A stretch of DNA of 64,000 bases. Origin: Adlercreutzia shanghongiae (GTDB taxonomy: Bacteria; Actinomycetota; Coriobacteriia; Coriobacteriales; Eggerthellaceae). The notes under the pieces are model-generated. The model ran no database searches and was not told where the DNA came from. It saw only the letters and a list, made by a program, of their open reading frames with translations. Both the position numbers and the translations under genes were made by a program. The stretch is taken from the NCBI RefSeq assembly GCF_035830635.1, contig NZ_JAYMFI010000003.1, forward strand, positions 186,001-250,000, written 5' to 3'. Positions 1 through 8,700 of this stretch are shown one piece after another; the first letter of the stretch is position 1, and each line of letters starts with the position of its first letter.

Positions 1-2
1 CC

Positions 3-830
3 TGGGGCATGAACGCGCTGGACAACAAGGTGATGAACCACGGCACCTCGGTGAACAACACCCTGCGTCAGGTGGCGGGCTCGCTGGGCACCGCTATCAT
101 CATCGCCGTGAGCACCCAGGTGCAGAGCATCGCCTCGCCGGGCCTGGGCGTCACCGAGGGCACCATGCTCGGCATCAACGCCGCCTTCCTCGTGTGCACG
201 GCGCTGTGCCTGATCGGCCTGGTCATGACCATCGCGCTCGTGAAGGACAAGCCCGGCGAGGAGGCCGCGGTGGACGAGGGGAACACCCGCAAGTCGCTGC
301 TGACGTCCATCATGAAGACCGACGTGTACTCGCTTGGCCAGGACGCCACCGTGGAAGAGGCCATGCGCCTGTTCGTGGAGAAGAACATCTCGGCGGCGCC
401 CATCGTGGACGAGGCGGGCGAGCCGGTGGGCTTCATTTCCGATGGCGACATCCTGAAGCGGCTAAGCCCCCGCAGCAACTCGTTCACCGACCCGGTGGTG
501 CTCATCAACCGCACGGTCATGGACGACGAGGATTATGCCGAGAAGCTGGCGAAGGTCATGCAGATGCGCGCCAGCGAAATTGGCGCGCCCAGCCCCATCT
601 GCGTGAGCGTGCACGCCGATCTAACCAACGTGTGCCGTGTGCTGGCCGAGAACCATCTGAAGAAGGTGCCGGTGCTGGAGGACGGCCACATCGTGGGCGT
701 CATCAACCGCAGCGACATCACGCAGTACTCTATGGCCGCGTACTTGTCCGACCATCCCGACCGCGCCGTCTACTGCGGCCCCGGCCCCGCTGGACAAGAG
801 GAATGCATAGAAGAAAGCAGTCCAAAATAA
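3..830 (+). CDS. MFS drug-efflux-type transporter with C-terminal CBS pair (5' partial)
   Basis: The reading frame is open to the left edge (W-G precede the first Met), so this is the 3' part of a longer gene. Residues 1-80 resemble the last segments of 14-helix EmrB/QacA (DHA2) transporters: the stretch NHGTSVNNTLRQVAGSLGTA is typical, followed by two hydrophobic helices. From about residue 95 to 255 there are two CBS repeats (TVEEAMRLFVEKNISAAPIV and a second with NHLKKVPVLEDGHIVGVINR). CBS pairs bind adenine nucleotides and often regulate transport; a CBS tail on an MFS pump is uncommon. Substrate unknown. A hairpin terminator follows 57 bases downstream. Confidence 0.8.
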   Translation, partial: WGMNALDNKVMNHGTSVNNTLRQVAGSLGTAIIIAVSTQVQSIASPGLGVTEGTMLGINAAFLVCTALCLIGLVMTIALVKDKPGEEAAVDEGNTRKSLLTSIMKTDVYSLGQDATVEEAMRLFVEKNISAAPIVDEAGEPVGFISDGDILKRLSPRSNSFTDPVVLINRTVMDDEDYAEKLAKVMQMRASEIGAPSPICVSVHADLTNVCRVLAENHLKKVPVLEDGHIVGVINRSDITQYSMAAYLSDHPDRAVYCGPGPAGQEECIEESSPK

Positions 831-887
831 TTCTAAAAAGCCAGAGAAGCGCCTAGGGAAGTCAGCGAGGCGCCGACCTGAAAAAGT

Positions 888-922
888 AAGCAGCCCTGGC
901 GAACGAGGCATCCGGGCTGCTT
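888..922 (+). terminator. Hairpin terminator after MFS-CBS gene
   Basis: Perfect 9-bp inverted repeat (AAGCAGCCC / GGGCTGCTT) with a 17-base loop, then a weakly T-rich run. Its position between two same-strand genes suggests transcription termination; the long loop lowers confidence. Confidence 0.5.
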
Positions 923-1032
923 GCTGTCCTTAATAGTAGCCGTTGCTCCCTTCGAAAGCCTCGGCGCGGGCGAGGTGTGGCCGAACTGCTACACTATGCA
1001 AAACACGGAAGGGCTTCGGAAAGGGAGGCGCC

Positions 1033-1974
1033 ATGTTCGGAGACAATCTGGAACGCATCGTCGCGGCTATCGAGAAGAACTACGAGGCCGACGAGATCTT
1101 CTTCACGAAGCCGGGCCGGCGCTTCCCCAGCCGCACGGCCATTAAGGGAATCATCACCGAGCTGCGCCGCGTCATGTTCCCCGGCTATTTCGGCCCGGAG
1201 ATGCTGTCGGCATCCACGAGCCCCAGCTATTTCATCGGGCAGACCCTCATCGATATCGAATCGGTGCTGCGCCAGCAGCTCATCTTGGCGCTCACTTACA
1301 CCTCCGACGAGCGCGACGACCTCATCGGCAGCGGCAACCACCTGTGCGGCGGCTGCACCTCCGACAGCATCTGCCAGCAGACGGCCGACATTTGCACCAA
1401 GTTCTTCGACGCCCTGCCGGGCATCCAGCGCACGCTGCTCACCGACGTGCAGGCGCTCTACGATGGCGACCCGGCCGCCGGCTCCAAGGAGGAGGTCATC
1501 TTCACCTACCCGGGCCTGTACGCCATCTACGTGTACCGCATCGCGCACGTGCTCTACGAGCTGGGCGTGCCCATCATCCCGCGCGTGATGACCGAAATCG
1601 CCCATTCGTCCACCGGCATCGACATCGGCGCCGGCGCGACCATCGGCGACTACTTCTTCATCGACCACGGCACGGGCGTGGTAATCGGCGAGACCACCAT
1701 CATCGGCGAGCACGTGAAGCTGTACCAGGGTGTTACCTTAGGCGCGCTTTCCACCCGCGGCGGCCAGCGCCTGGCCGGCGTGAAGCGCCACCCCACCATC
1801 GAGGACAACGTCACCATCTACTCGAACGCCTCGGTACTCGGCGGCGAGACGGTCATCGGCGAGGGTTCGGTTATCGCGGGCTCCACCTTCGTCACGTTCT
1901 CGGTGCCGCCCCACTCGCGCGTCTCCGTGAAGGAGCAGGAAATTCGCGTGCGCCAACCCGGCGAGCGCGACTAG
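1033..1974 (+). CDS. cysE: Serine O-acetyltransferase (EpsC/CysE type)
   Basis: Transfers acetyl from acetyl-CoA to L-serine, the first step of cysteine synthesis, in the cytoplasm. The 313-residue protein has a long helical N-terminal region (1-185) and a C-terminal left-handed beta-helix from about 190 with hexapeptide repeats. Asp197 and His212 are spaced 15 residues apart, as are the catalytic Asp143/His158 of E. coli CysE. The GGQRLAGVKRHPTIEDNV segment and a typical VPPHSRV tail follow. ATG 1033 was chosen because AAGGGAGG lies just upstream; an in-frame start 90 bases earlier lacks such a site. A strong terminator follows. Confidence 0.92.
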   Translation: MFGDNLERIVAAIEKNYEADEIFFTKPGRRFPSRTAIKGIITELRRVMFPGYFGPEMLSASTSPSYFIGQTLIDIESVLRQQLILALTYTSDERDDLIGSGNHLCGGCTSDSICQQTADICTKFFDALPGIQRTLLTDVQALYDGDPAAGSKEEVIFTYPGLYAIYVYRIAHVLYELGVPIIPRVMTEIAHSSTGIDIGAGATIGDYFFIDHGTGVVIGETTIIGEHVKLYQGVTLGALSTRGGQRLAGVKRHPTIEDNVTIYSNASVLGGETVIGEGSVIAGSTFVTFSVPPHSRVSVKEQEIRVRQPGERD

Positions 1975-2003
1975 GTTCGCACGGACATTTAAGCGGCATT
2001 GCC

Positions 2004-2033
2004 GAAGCGGCCACCCTGAAGGGTGGCCGCTTC
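2004..2033 (+). terminator. Strong hairpin terminator after cysE
   Basis: Perfect 13-bp stem (GAAGCGGCCACCC with its complement) and a TGAA tetraloop, followed by TTCGTGTT. It sits 30 bases after the cysE stop. Confidence 0.85.
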
Positions 2034-2062
2034 GTGTTCAGGAAGATGTCTGCCGAGCCGCC

Positions 2063-2082
2063 CGGCGGCCGTGCGGCCGCCG
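2063..2082 (-). terminator. GC hairpin after dipeptidase gene
   Basis: An 8-bp perfect stem CGGCGGCC/GGCCGCCG with a GTGC loop lies just beyond the stop of the minus-strand dipeptidase. No T tract follows on the minus strand, so its role as terminator is tentative. Confidence 0.4.
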
Positions 2083-2090
2083 CGTCTCTT

Positions 2091-3497
2091 CTACAGGTCC
2101 AGCTGCATGAGCTCGTACAGAGCCAGCACGTAAATGCGGAACGAGGTCTTCAGCAGCTCCTCGGAAACGCCCTCGTCGGGACCGTGCTCGCCGCCGACCC
2201 AGTCGGGGTTCTCGATCCAGGGCATGTTCACGCCGAACGACGCTCCCTTGGAGAACTCGCGGGCATAGGTGCCGCCGCCGATAGTGAAGGGCTTGTGCTC
2301 GGTGTCGCCGGTAACGTACTGGAAGGCATCCTGTAGCACTTGAATTTCCTTGTCGTCGGGCTTCACCAGGAAAGGCACCATGAGCAGGGTGTTCTCGAAG
2401 GTGCCGCCAATGGCGTCGGTGAGCTTGGTCATGGCCGCGGTGATCTCGTCGGCCGTGATAGAGGTAGGCCAGCGGCTGTCCATGGTCTGTACCAGGCGCC
2501 CCTCCACGATGTGGATGGTGCCGCCCACCACGGTCAGCGGCCCGAAGTACTCGTCGGCGCTGGCGATGCCCACGCCCGAGCCGTCAGTGTAGCTGACGAG
2601 CTTCTGGTCCAACTCGAGGAACTCGCGCTCCTGCTCGTTGCACAGGCCGTTCTCAAGCAGATAGTCCACGATGAGCTTGATGGCGGAGATGCCTCGCTCG
2701 GGCCAGGCCGCATGGGCGTTCACGCCCTCGGCCGTGATGCGGATCAGGCCGTCGCCCGCATCGGCGATGGTCAAACGTTCGGCCGGCGGCAGCTTGGAGG
2801 CATCACCGCGCACGAGGGCCGTGGCCCTGCCGGGCACCGCGTTGGTGGCTCCGCCGCCGTCGAACTCAAGAATGACCGGGTCGATGATGGCCGGGCTGGT
2901 AATGCACCCGTCGTAGCCGCCCTTCTCGCCGTAGCAGACAGGGAAGTCGGCGTCGGGGGTGAAGATGAAGGCCGGGTCGGCGTAGTGCTCGCGATAGTAC
3001 ACCACATCGGCCATGGAGGTTTCCTCGTTGGCCCCGAAGATGAAGCGGATGGTGTAGGGGCGCGGCACATCCATGCCGGCCAGGCACTTTGCGGCATGCA
3101 GTGCGGTCACGGAAGGCCCCTTGTCATCGAGGCAGCCGCGGCCCATGAGAAAGCCGTCTTTGCGCGTGACGGCGAAGGGCTCGAAGGACCAGCCGGGGCC
3201 AGCGGGCACCACGTCCACGTGTCCGATGATGCCGAGCTGGGTGTCGGTCTCGCCCGCAAGGTCGGCGAATCCGACATGGCCGTCGCAGTTCGTGGCGGCA
3301 AAGCCGTGGCTCTCGGCAATTTCCAGCGCCTTGGCCAGCGCCTTGGCAGGGCCGGGGCCGTAAGGCTCGCCCAGACCAGCAGCTGCCAAATCCTCGATGC
3401 TGGGAATTTCTACAAGCTTGGCAATGTCGGCCACGACATCGTCCCAATGCTCGTCAAGGTAGGCGTCCGCCGCCGCGATGATGTCTTCGCGATTCAT
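2091..3497 (-). CDS. M20 family dipeptidase (Sapep/PepV type)
   Basis: Predicted zinc-dependent cytoplasmic dipeptidase of 468 residues, the usual size for Sapep/PepV enzymes. Metal and catalytic elements of the M20 family are visible: GHVDVVPAGPGW near residue 93, RGCLDDKGP near 119, ANEETSMADV near 155 (general base Glu pair), TPDADFPV near 180, and the late IGGGTYAREF motif. The start at 3497 has an AAAGGA ribosome-binding site; the longer open frame adds 20 residues without homology. It is divergent from a symporter for dicarboxylates or amino acids and may help peptide use. Confidence 0.9.
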   Translation of the reverse strand: MNREDIIAAADAYLDEHWDDVVADIAKLVEIPSIEDLAAAGLGEPYGPGPAKALAKALEIAESHGFAATNCDGHVGFADLAGETDTQLGIIGHVDVVPAGPGWSFEPFAVTRKDGFLMGRGCLDDKGPSVTALHAAKCLAGMDVPRPYTIRFIFGANEETSMADVVYYREHYADPAFIFTPDADFPVCYGEKGGYDGCITSPAIIDPVILEFDGGGATNAVPGRATALVRGDASKLPPAERLTIADAGDGLIRITAEGVNAHAAWPERGISAIKLIVDYLLENGLCNEQEREFLELDQKLVSYTDGSGVGIASADEYFGPLTVVGGTIHIVEGRLVQTMDSRWPTSITADEITAAMTKLTDAIGGTFENTLLMVPFLVKPDDKEIQVLQDAFQYVTGDTEHKPFTIGGGTYAREFSKGASFGVNMPWIENPDWVGGEHGPDEGVSEELLKTSFRIYVLALYELMQLDL

Positions 3498-3702
3498 GGT
3501 GTGTCCTTTCGACAAAGGCTCCTGCAGAGCACAGGAAATCTCTCCTCTTTCCAGCAAGACTCATTATGGGGACAATACGAGAAAATCGGCTCTTCATCAA
3601 GTGCTTTGTTGCGCGGCTGTAAGCGATGGCGGCCCTTCCCATTTTCTTACCTTCCCGCTTATAATGGCTCCACGTAATTTTTCAGGGAAAGGACGAGCCG
3701 CC

Positions 3703-5019
3703 ATGAGCGATGCCTCCACAACTGCATCGACGGATATCACGCCTGCCGAAGAGCCTCAAAAACCCAAACCCTGGTTCAAGCGCCTCTCGCTGACCACCTG
3801 GATTTTCATCGCGCTCATTTTGGGCGTGCTGGCCGGTGTGGCGCTGCAGGGCGCGCCGGACATTGCCGACACCTACATCAAGCCCTTCGGTACCATTTTC
3901 TTGAATCTCATCAAGATGATCGTCGTGCCTCTGGTGCTGTTCTCCATCATCGCCGGCGTGGTTTCGCTGGACGACGTGAAGAAGGTGGGCGCCATCGGCG
4001 GCAAGACGGTGCTGTTCTACTTGGCCACCACGGCCTGCGCCGTCACGCTCGGCCTCATTTTCGCGAATGTGATGAACGTGGGCGCGGGCTACACCATGCC
4101 CTCCGACGAACTTTCCTACGAGGCCACCGAGCCCCCCTCGCTCATCGACACCATTGTGAACATGTTCCCGTCGAACTTCTTCCAGCCCATGGCCGATGCC
4201 ACGATGCTGCAGGTCATCGTTATCGCCGTGGTCTTCGGCTTCGGCATGATTGCTGCGGGCAAGAAGGCCAAGCCGGTCATTGATATCTGTAACGCCCTGT
4301 CCGATGTGTGCATCGCCATCATGCGCGGCATCATTTTGGTGGCCCCCTTTGGCGTGTTCGGCCTCATTTGCCCGGTTATCGCCAACAACGGCATCGATGT
4401 GCTGCGCCCGCTTCTGTGGCTTATCGTGGTGGCTTACGTGGCCATGATCGTGCAGATTATCGTGGTGTACTCGGGCATCATCAAAATTTTCGCCCGCATG
4501 AACCCGTTGAAGTTCCTCAAGGGCGAGATGCCGGTTATGGGCTTCGCCTTCGCGTCGGCCTCTTCAGTGGGCACCCTGCCCATCAATATGGAATGCACTG
4601 AGAAAATGGGCGTGTCGAAGGAGGTCACGTCCTTCGTGCTGCCGCTCGGTGCCACCATCAACATGGACGGCACGGCCATCTACCAGGGCGTGTGCGCTAT
4701 CTTCATCGCCCAGGTGTTCGGCATCGATTTGTCGGTCGGCCAACAGCTGACCATCGTCATGACCGCGGTGCTCGCCTCTATCGGCACTGCCGGTGTGCCG
4801 GGAAGCGGCATGATTATGCTTGCCATGGTGCTGCAGTCCGTGGGCTTGCCTGTGGAGGGCGTGGCTCTCGTAGCCGGCGTGGACCGCATTCTGGACATGA
4901 TGCGCACCACCGTGAACGTTACCGGCGACGCCGCCGTGGCTACCTGCGTCGATGCCATGCAGAAGCGCGCCGCTGCCCGCAAGGCCAAGAAGACCGAGAA
5001 GCAGGTTAAAGCCGCATAG
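3703..5019 (+). CDS. Dicarboxylate/amino acid:cation symporter (DAACS, GltP/DctA/SstT type)
   Basis: Inner-membrane sodium- or proton-coupled carrier of 438 residues for glutamate, aspartate, serine/threonine or C4-dicarboxylates. Family hallmarks are a serine-rich hairpin (FAFASASSVGTLPINMEC, 285-300) and the motif LPLGATINMDGTAIYQG shortly after, then an AGVPGSGMIML hairpin and the DRILDMMRTTVNVTGDA substrate-site helix. About eight hydrophobic helices and re-entrant loops are evident. The start has GGGAAAGGA upstream. The C-terminus is lysine/alanine rich. Exact substrate cannot be told. The TetR gene 32 bases downstream may regulate it. Confidence 0.92.
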   Translation: MSDASTTASTDITPAEEPQKPKPWFKRLSLTTWIFIALILGVLAGVALQGAPDIADTYIKPFGTIFLNLIKMIVVPLVLFSIIAGVVSLDDVKKVGAIGGKTVLFYLATTACAVTLGLIFANVMNVGAGYTMPSDELSYEATEPPSLIDTIVNMFPSNFFQPMADATMLQVIVIAVVFGFGMIAAGKKAKPVIDICNALSDVCIAIMRGIILVAPFGVFGLICPVIANNGIDVLRPLLWLIVVAYVAMIVQIIVVYSGIIKIFARMNPLKFLKGEMPVMGFAFASASSVGTLPINMECTEKMGVSKEVTSFVLPLGATINMDGTAIYQGVCAIFIAQVFGIDLSVGQQLTIVMTAVLASIGTAGVPGSGMIMLAMVLQSVGLPVEGVALVAGVDRILDMMRTTVNVTGDAAVATCVDAMQKRAAARKAKKTEKQVKAA

Positions 5020-5051
5020 CCGTCACGTTGACAGGGGGAGTGGATTGTCGG

Positions 5052-5627
5052 GTGGACTCTAAGAAAATAATTGCCGATGCCTTCAGGGAGCTTGCAAGGT
5101 CAACGCCGATAGATAAGATCTCCGTTGCGGCTATCTCCCGGGAGGCGGGGCTGAGCCGGCAGGTGTTCTACTCGTATTTTATCGACAAATTCGATTTGTC
5201 GATAAGAATCTACGAGGTTGAGTTTGCCCCCATTGCCCAAAAGCATCGTGATGGCGTGATGACCTGGAATGAATCGGGAATCGAGCATTTGAACATCTAT
5301 GCGCGTGACCCTGATTACTACCGCAATGTGCTTTCGTCGTTCGATCCCGCGGGCTTGCGAAGCCATTTGACGAAGCGCATGCGTGATGAGTTCAAGTACA
5401 AATGCGAGCGGCGCGGAGCAGTGTTTGACAACGAAGAGATGGACTATGCTCTGAGAGCCGTGGTGGGAACCATAAATGAGTTAACCTATGCGTGGATAAA
5501 TCGTGGGTGTCCCGAGCCTCCTGAGGAGCTTGTTCGGCGTTTTGACTTGTGCCGGCCATTTATTCTCGCACCGTATCTCGAAGATACAGATTCGACGACC
5601 GCTCAAGATATAGCTCGCGACAGGTAA
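5052..5627 (+). CDS. TetR/AcrR family transcriptional regulator
   Basis: A 191-residue DNA-binding regulator. The N-terminal helix-turn-helix (IDKISVAAISREAGLSRQVF followed by YSYFIDKFDL) is a clear TetR_N domain; the C-terminal ligand/dimer domain resembles the DhaS-like TetR_C group. GTG 5052 is preferred because AGGGGGA lies about 12 bases upstream; TTG 5028 and GTG 5040 are alternatives. It follows the symporter on the same strand and converges with a Tat flavoprotein; either could be the target. The codon mix is slightly more AT-rich than its neighbours. Confidence 0.85.
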   Translation: MDSKKIIADAFRELARSTPIDKISVAAISREAGLSRQVFYSYFIDKFDLSIRIYEVEFAPIAQKHRDGVMTWNESGIEHLNIYARDPDYYRNVLSSFDPAGLRSHLTKRMRDEFKYKCERRGAVFDNEEMDYALRAVVGTINELTYAWINRGCPEPPEELVRRFDLCRPFILAPYLEDTDSTTAQDIARDR

Positions 5628-5641
5628 ACTTAAGCTATGAG

Positions 5642-5676
5642 CGATGGGCCGAAGAGGGAGGGACTTCGGCCCATCG
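5642..5676. terminator. Bidirectional terminator between TetR and flavoprotein genes
   Basis: Perfect 13-bp stem CGATGGGCCGAAG / CTTCGGCCCATCG with a 9-base loop in the 60-base gap between convergent genes. Confidence 0.75.
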
Positions 5677-5687
5677 AAGGAGGGGGG

Positions 5688-7286
5688 CTAAGCGCGAGCG
5701 AGAATTTCTCCGGCTACATAGCCGTGGGCGATTGCGAGCGAATTGGTCGCGCCGTGAAGCGTGTTCTGATAACAGCTGCCGAAACGATAGCCTACCGTAT
5801 TGCCAGCGGCATACAGTCCCGGAATGGGATTAAAGTCGGCATCAAGAACCTCAAGCTGGTTGCTGCAACGAACTCCCGACGTAGTGCAGAAGAAGTTGTA
5901 CTGAGCCTTCCAGGCCTGGTAGGGAGGATCGTCGATGGGGTCAAGATAGCGCGGCGCCTTCAGGTACTCACTGTCGCTGCCAGAAGTGCAGAGCTCGTTG
6001 TAGTGCGCAACGGTGTCCGCGAGATTCTTGGGATCTACTCCAATCTTCTCCGCGAGTTCCTCAATGGTGTTGGCCTCGACATGCTCGGTATCAAAGCCGC
6101 CCTGCATGTCGACGTTTTCGATGGTCATGCCAAACACGTTGGGCATGTCGAAGTCGTTGCTGGGAAGAATCTGCCAGGTGTAGTTGCTGAAATGCGGCTG
6201 GCAGGTGACCGAATGCGTGGCGACAAGGCCCGGAATGCATTCGTTCATGAAGCGTTGACCGTTGGCGTTTACCTGCAGATACGGGAACATGATGTACCCG
6301 CGGTTTTGCCACGCCTGATAGCTGCAGACCTCTTCCATCTTAGCACCGACCCAGCAGAGCATTCGATGACCGAGACCGTCGTCGAGGATTTCGGTGGGAG
6401 CCTCGTCCATATAGGAGGCATAGGCATTGTTGTTGATGGCGAACTCGGCGAAATCGCTGGGATAGAACTCCCGCATCATGGCCTCGTTGGCTCCGAACGA
6501 GCCTGTGCACATCACAACGCCTTTACTGGCATGGTAGTACACCTTCTCGTTGCCCTTGCTGGCGATGACGCCAGTCACACGTCCGGTTTCGTCCTGAACG
6601 AGCTTTTCGGCGCGGACGTTATAATCGATGACGCCGCCGTTGTCCGGAATCCATTTGTGCATGTTTTCCAAAAAGCGAGTGAGCTTGTCGCTCTGGTTCT
6701 CAAGACGAATGCCCGAGCTGTTGTACTGAGTGATTTCCACCGAGGGATCGGGGTAGAAGTTCTCCATGGACTCGGCCTCGTAGAACTGACCATAGGGGTC
6801 AAGCACGTGCTCCCTCAGGTCATCAAAAATCTCTCCGGAGCGCTCGGCCCAGATGGCCCAAAGTCCCATGTCTGCACGCATCTGAGTATCGCGGAGAACA
6901 TCATTGCAGATTGAGACTTTGTTGTACTCGGGGATGCCGCACTCGCGCTGATACTTGGAGTTCAAGAATGCCGCAAGTTGCCCGCCGACGTGGCAAGCGT
7001 TGTTGCGCTCAAGTACCGTTACCTGAGCGCCATTGCGCATGGCGCCATAGGCGGTCATGCAGCCCGCGAGGGCGGAGCCGACGACAAGCACCTCTGTCTC
7101 AACTGTTGAAGAGCAGTCGTCGACGGTGTAATCGGGAGGCGTTCCCAGCCAATCTGCGGCAGTCGTCTCGCCCGTCTTGCCCAGCGGCTCCTTCTCGCCC
7201 GGTGCGCAACCGGCCAAGCTGACAGCAGCGGCAGCGCCGCCAAATACAGCGGCCCCTTTCAGGAAATTCCTACGACTCAGTTCCAT
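5688..7286 (-). CDS. Tat-exported FAD-dependent fumarate-reductase-like oxidoreductase
   Basis: A 532-residue extracytoplasmic flavoprotein (FAD_binding_2). The N-terminus ELSRRNFLKGAAVFGG followed by a hydrophobic run and LAGC is a Tat signal with a lipobox-like cysteine. The dinucleotide fold near 85 reads VVGSALAGCMTAYG: the usual second glycine of GxGxxG is alanine. ATG 7286 has GAAGGAGG upstream. It is divergent from a LytTR response regulator and convergent with TetR. In Eggerthellaceae such proteins serve as terminal reductases for fumarate-like or diet-derived acceptors; the substrate here is unknown, and no cytochrome gene is adjacent. Confidence 0.85.
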   Translation of the reverse strand: MELSRRNFLKGAAVFGGAAAAVSLAGCAPGEKEPLGKTGETTAADWLGTPPDYTVDDCSSTVETEVLVVGSALAGCMTAYGAMRNGAQVTVLERNNACHVGGQLAAFLNSKYQRECGIPEYNKVSICNDVLRDTQMRADMGLWAIWAERSGEIFDDLREHVLDPYGQFYEAESMENFYPDPSVEITQYNSSGIRLENQSDKLTRFLENMHKWIPDNGGVIDYNVRAEKLVQDETGRVTGVIASKGNEKVYYHASKGVVMCTGSFGANEAMMREFYPSDFAEFAINNNAYASYMDEAPTEILDDGLGHRMLCWVGAKMEEVCSYQAWQNRGYIMFPYLQVNANGQRFMNECIPGLVATHSVTCQPHFSNYTWQILPSNDFDMPNVFGMTIENVDMQGGFDTEHVEANTIEELAEKIGVDPKNLADTVAHYNELCTSGSDSEYLKAPRYLDPIDDPPYQAWKAQYNFFCTTSGVRCSNQLEVLDADFNPIPGLYAAGNTVGYRFGSCYQNTLHGATNSLAIAHGYVAGEILARA

Positions 7287-7566
7287 CCTTTTCCTCCTTC
7301 TGTGGAACGACCATGCTGCTACCCTCGCAAAAAGGAACAGGGCGTTCAATTGACACTTCCGAAGAGCTGTCAAAAAATGGACAGCTGAAAAGAACTGACA
7401 AGAGAAGAGCGTAGAAGAATCTACGAGATACGTTGTCTGCTTGCTGAAACTCGATGCCGTCATCTGAAATTAACCCGTGGTTTCCTCATGGTCGGGCATG
7501 ACGGGCCGTCAGCTGTGCTATAGAATACGTTGAAAGTAATCCGAGGTTCATAATTTGGAGGACGAC

Positions 7567-8280
7567 GTGCTTAACGCAATCATCGTTGACGACGAGGCTC
7601 CCGCTCGTTCCGAACTGCGCTTCCTTCTGGACGAAGTTGGCGGAGTTGAAGTGACGGCCGAAGCGGCCAACGTGCGCGAGGCTATCGAGAAACTGAAGGA
7701 ATACCCCTGCGACGTCATGTTCATGGATGTGAACATGCCCGAGGCCACCGGCCTGCAGTTGGCCGAAGCCCTGCAGCATCTGAAGTTCCCGCCGGCGGTG
7801 GTGTTTGTGACCGCCTACAGCGAGCACGCCCTGGACGCCTTCAAGGTTAACGCCATCGATTACCTGGTTAAGCCCGTGGAGACCGAGCGTTTGGCCCAGG
7901 CCATTGCCCGCGTGCGCGAGCAGGTGGCCCTGCACCTGCAGGCCCACAAGTCCGAGCGCATTCCCGTGGAAAAGGGCGGCAAGAAGATTCTCATCGGTAT
8001 CGATAAGATCCGCTTCGTCATGGCCCGCGACGACTACGCCTACCTGCAGACCGACACTGACCGCTACTTCTCTACGGTGAGCCTGGCTCAGCTGGAGAAG
8101 CGTCTCGACGGTCACGGATTCTTCCGCGTCCATCGCGGTTATCTGGTGAACCTGTCTATGGTGGAAGAGATCGAATCGGTCTCGGGTGGCACCCTGCTGC
8201 TCACGCTGAACGGCGTGGAGGAGAAGATTCCCGTGTCCCGCCGCCGCGTGTCTTCGCTGAAGAAGGCGCTGAACCTATAG
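7567..8280 (+). CDS. LytTR-family response regulator
   Basis: A 237-residue two-component regulator. The receiver domain (1-120) has the acidic pair Asp8-Asp9, phosphoacceptor Asp54 (FMDVNMPEATG), Thr/Ala and Lys of the NAIDYLVKPVE segment. The C-terminal half is a LytTR DNA-binding domain (FRVHRGYLVNLSMVEEI, PVSRRR). The GTG start is chosen because TTGGAGG lies five bases upstream. No histidine kinase lies next to it in the window, so the partner must be elsewhere. It is divergent from the flavoprotein gene across 280 bases in which I saw no further gene. Confidence 0.9.
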   Translation: MLNAIIVDDEAPARSELRFLLDEVGGVEVTAEAANVREAIEKLKEYPCDVMFMDVNMPEATGLQLAEALQHLKFPPAVVFVTAYSEHALDAFKVNAIDYLVKPVETERLAQAIARVREQVALHLQAHKSERIPVEKGGKKILIGIDKIRFVMARDDYAYLQTDTDRYFSTVSLAQLEKRLDGHGFFRVHRGYLVNLSMVEEIESVSGGTLLLTLNGVEEKIPVSRRRVSSLKKALNL

Positions 8281-8309
8281 CGGAAGCTTGCCAGCTAAGC
8301 ATGCTTGAG

Positions 8310-8333
8310 GAAAGGCACCGTGCGGTGCCTTTC
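8310..8333 (+). terminator. Terminator after LytTR gene
   Basis: Ten-base stem GAAAGGCACC / GGTGCCTTTC with a four-base loop, followed by TTACTTT; 30 bases after the stop codon. Confidence 0.85.
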
Positions 8334-8350
8334 TTACTTTCGGGCAAAGG

Positions 8351-8525
8351 GAGTCGAAAACTGGCCAAAAAACCGCGTTTTGGACTTTTGTAATTCGAGA
8401 ACGAGCGCGACAGTTTAAATAAAATATAATATAACTAATGTTAAACGATTGTTTAGAAAAAATGACGACTTGATTCAGCAGAGAAAAAAGTCCAAAACAC
8501 CGCTTTTTGCCCAGTTTCTCGCAGA
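8351..8525. repeat. Intergenic long inverted-repeat element A
   Basis: Arms at 8351-8389 and 8486-8523 are imperfect inverted repeats of about 39 bases: 13 bases (AAAAGTCCAAAAC) are perfect, and most of the rest match. They enclose about 95 bases that are very AT-rich, including AAATATAATATAAC. Both arms contain the motif TGGsCAAAAA..CG..TTTTGGACTTTT, shared with elements at 13.7, 47.0 and 62.2 kb. No open reading frame inside. The 420-base gap 8281-8700 otherwise holds the LytTR terminator and the pgi leader, with a small hairpin at about 8639-8662. It resembles a MITE in shape; function unknown. Confidence 0.65.
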
Positions 8526-8700
8526 TTTGCGGCTTGGCGGTAGCGGCAAGCTCCTCTTCGTTCACAGAACCGCCATAGGGTTACCGGGTTCCCTGTTCAC
8601 AGGAGGCGGCTTTGGTAAAATGTTTCGAACAAGTTACGGACGCCCTTTTACGGGGCGTTCCCGTTTTAGGCTGGCAGTATCCACCGAGAAAAGGAAGCCT

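Noticed and set aside
5637..6914. 425-residue plus-strand frame over the flavoprotein
   Set aside because: Antisense shadow of the Tat flavoprotein; no recognisable domain, and the real gene has signal peptide and ribosome-binding site.
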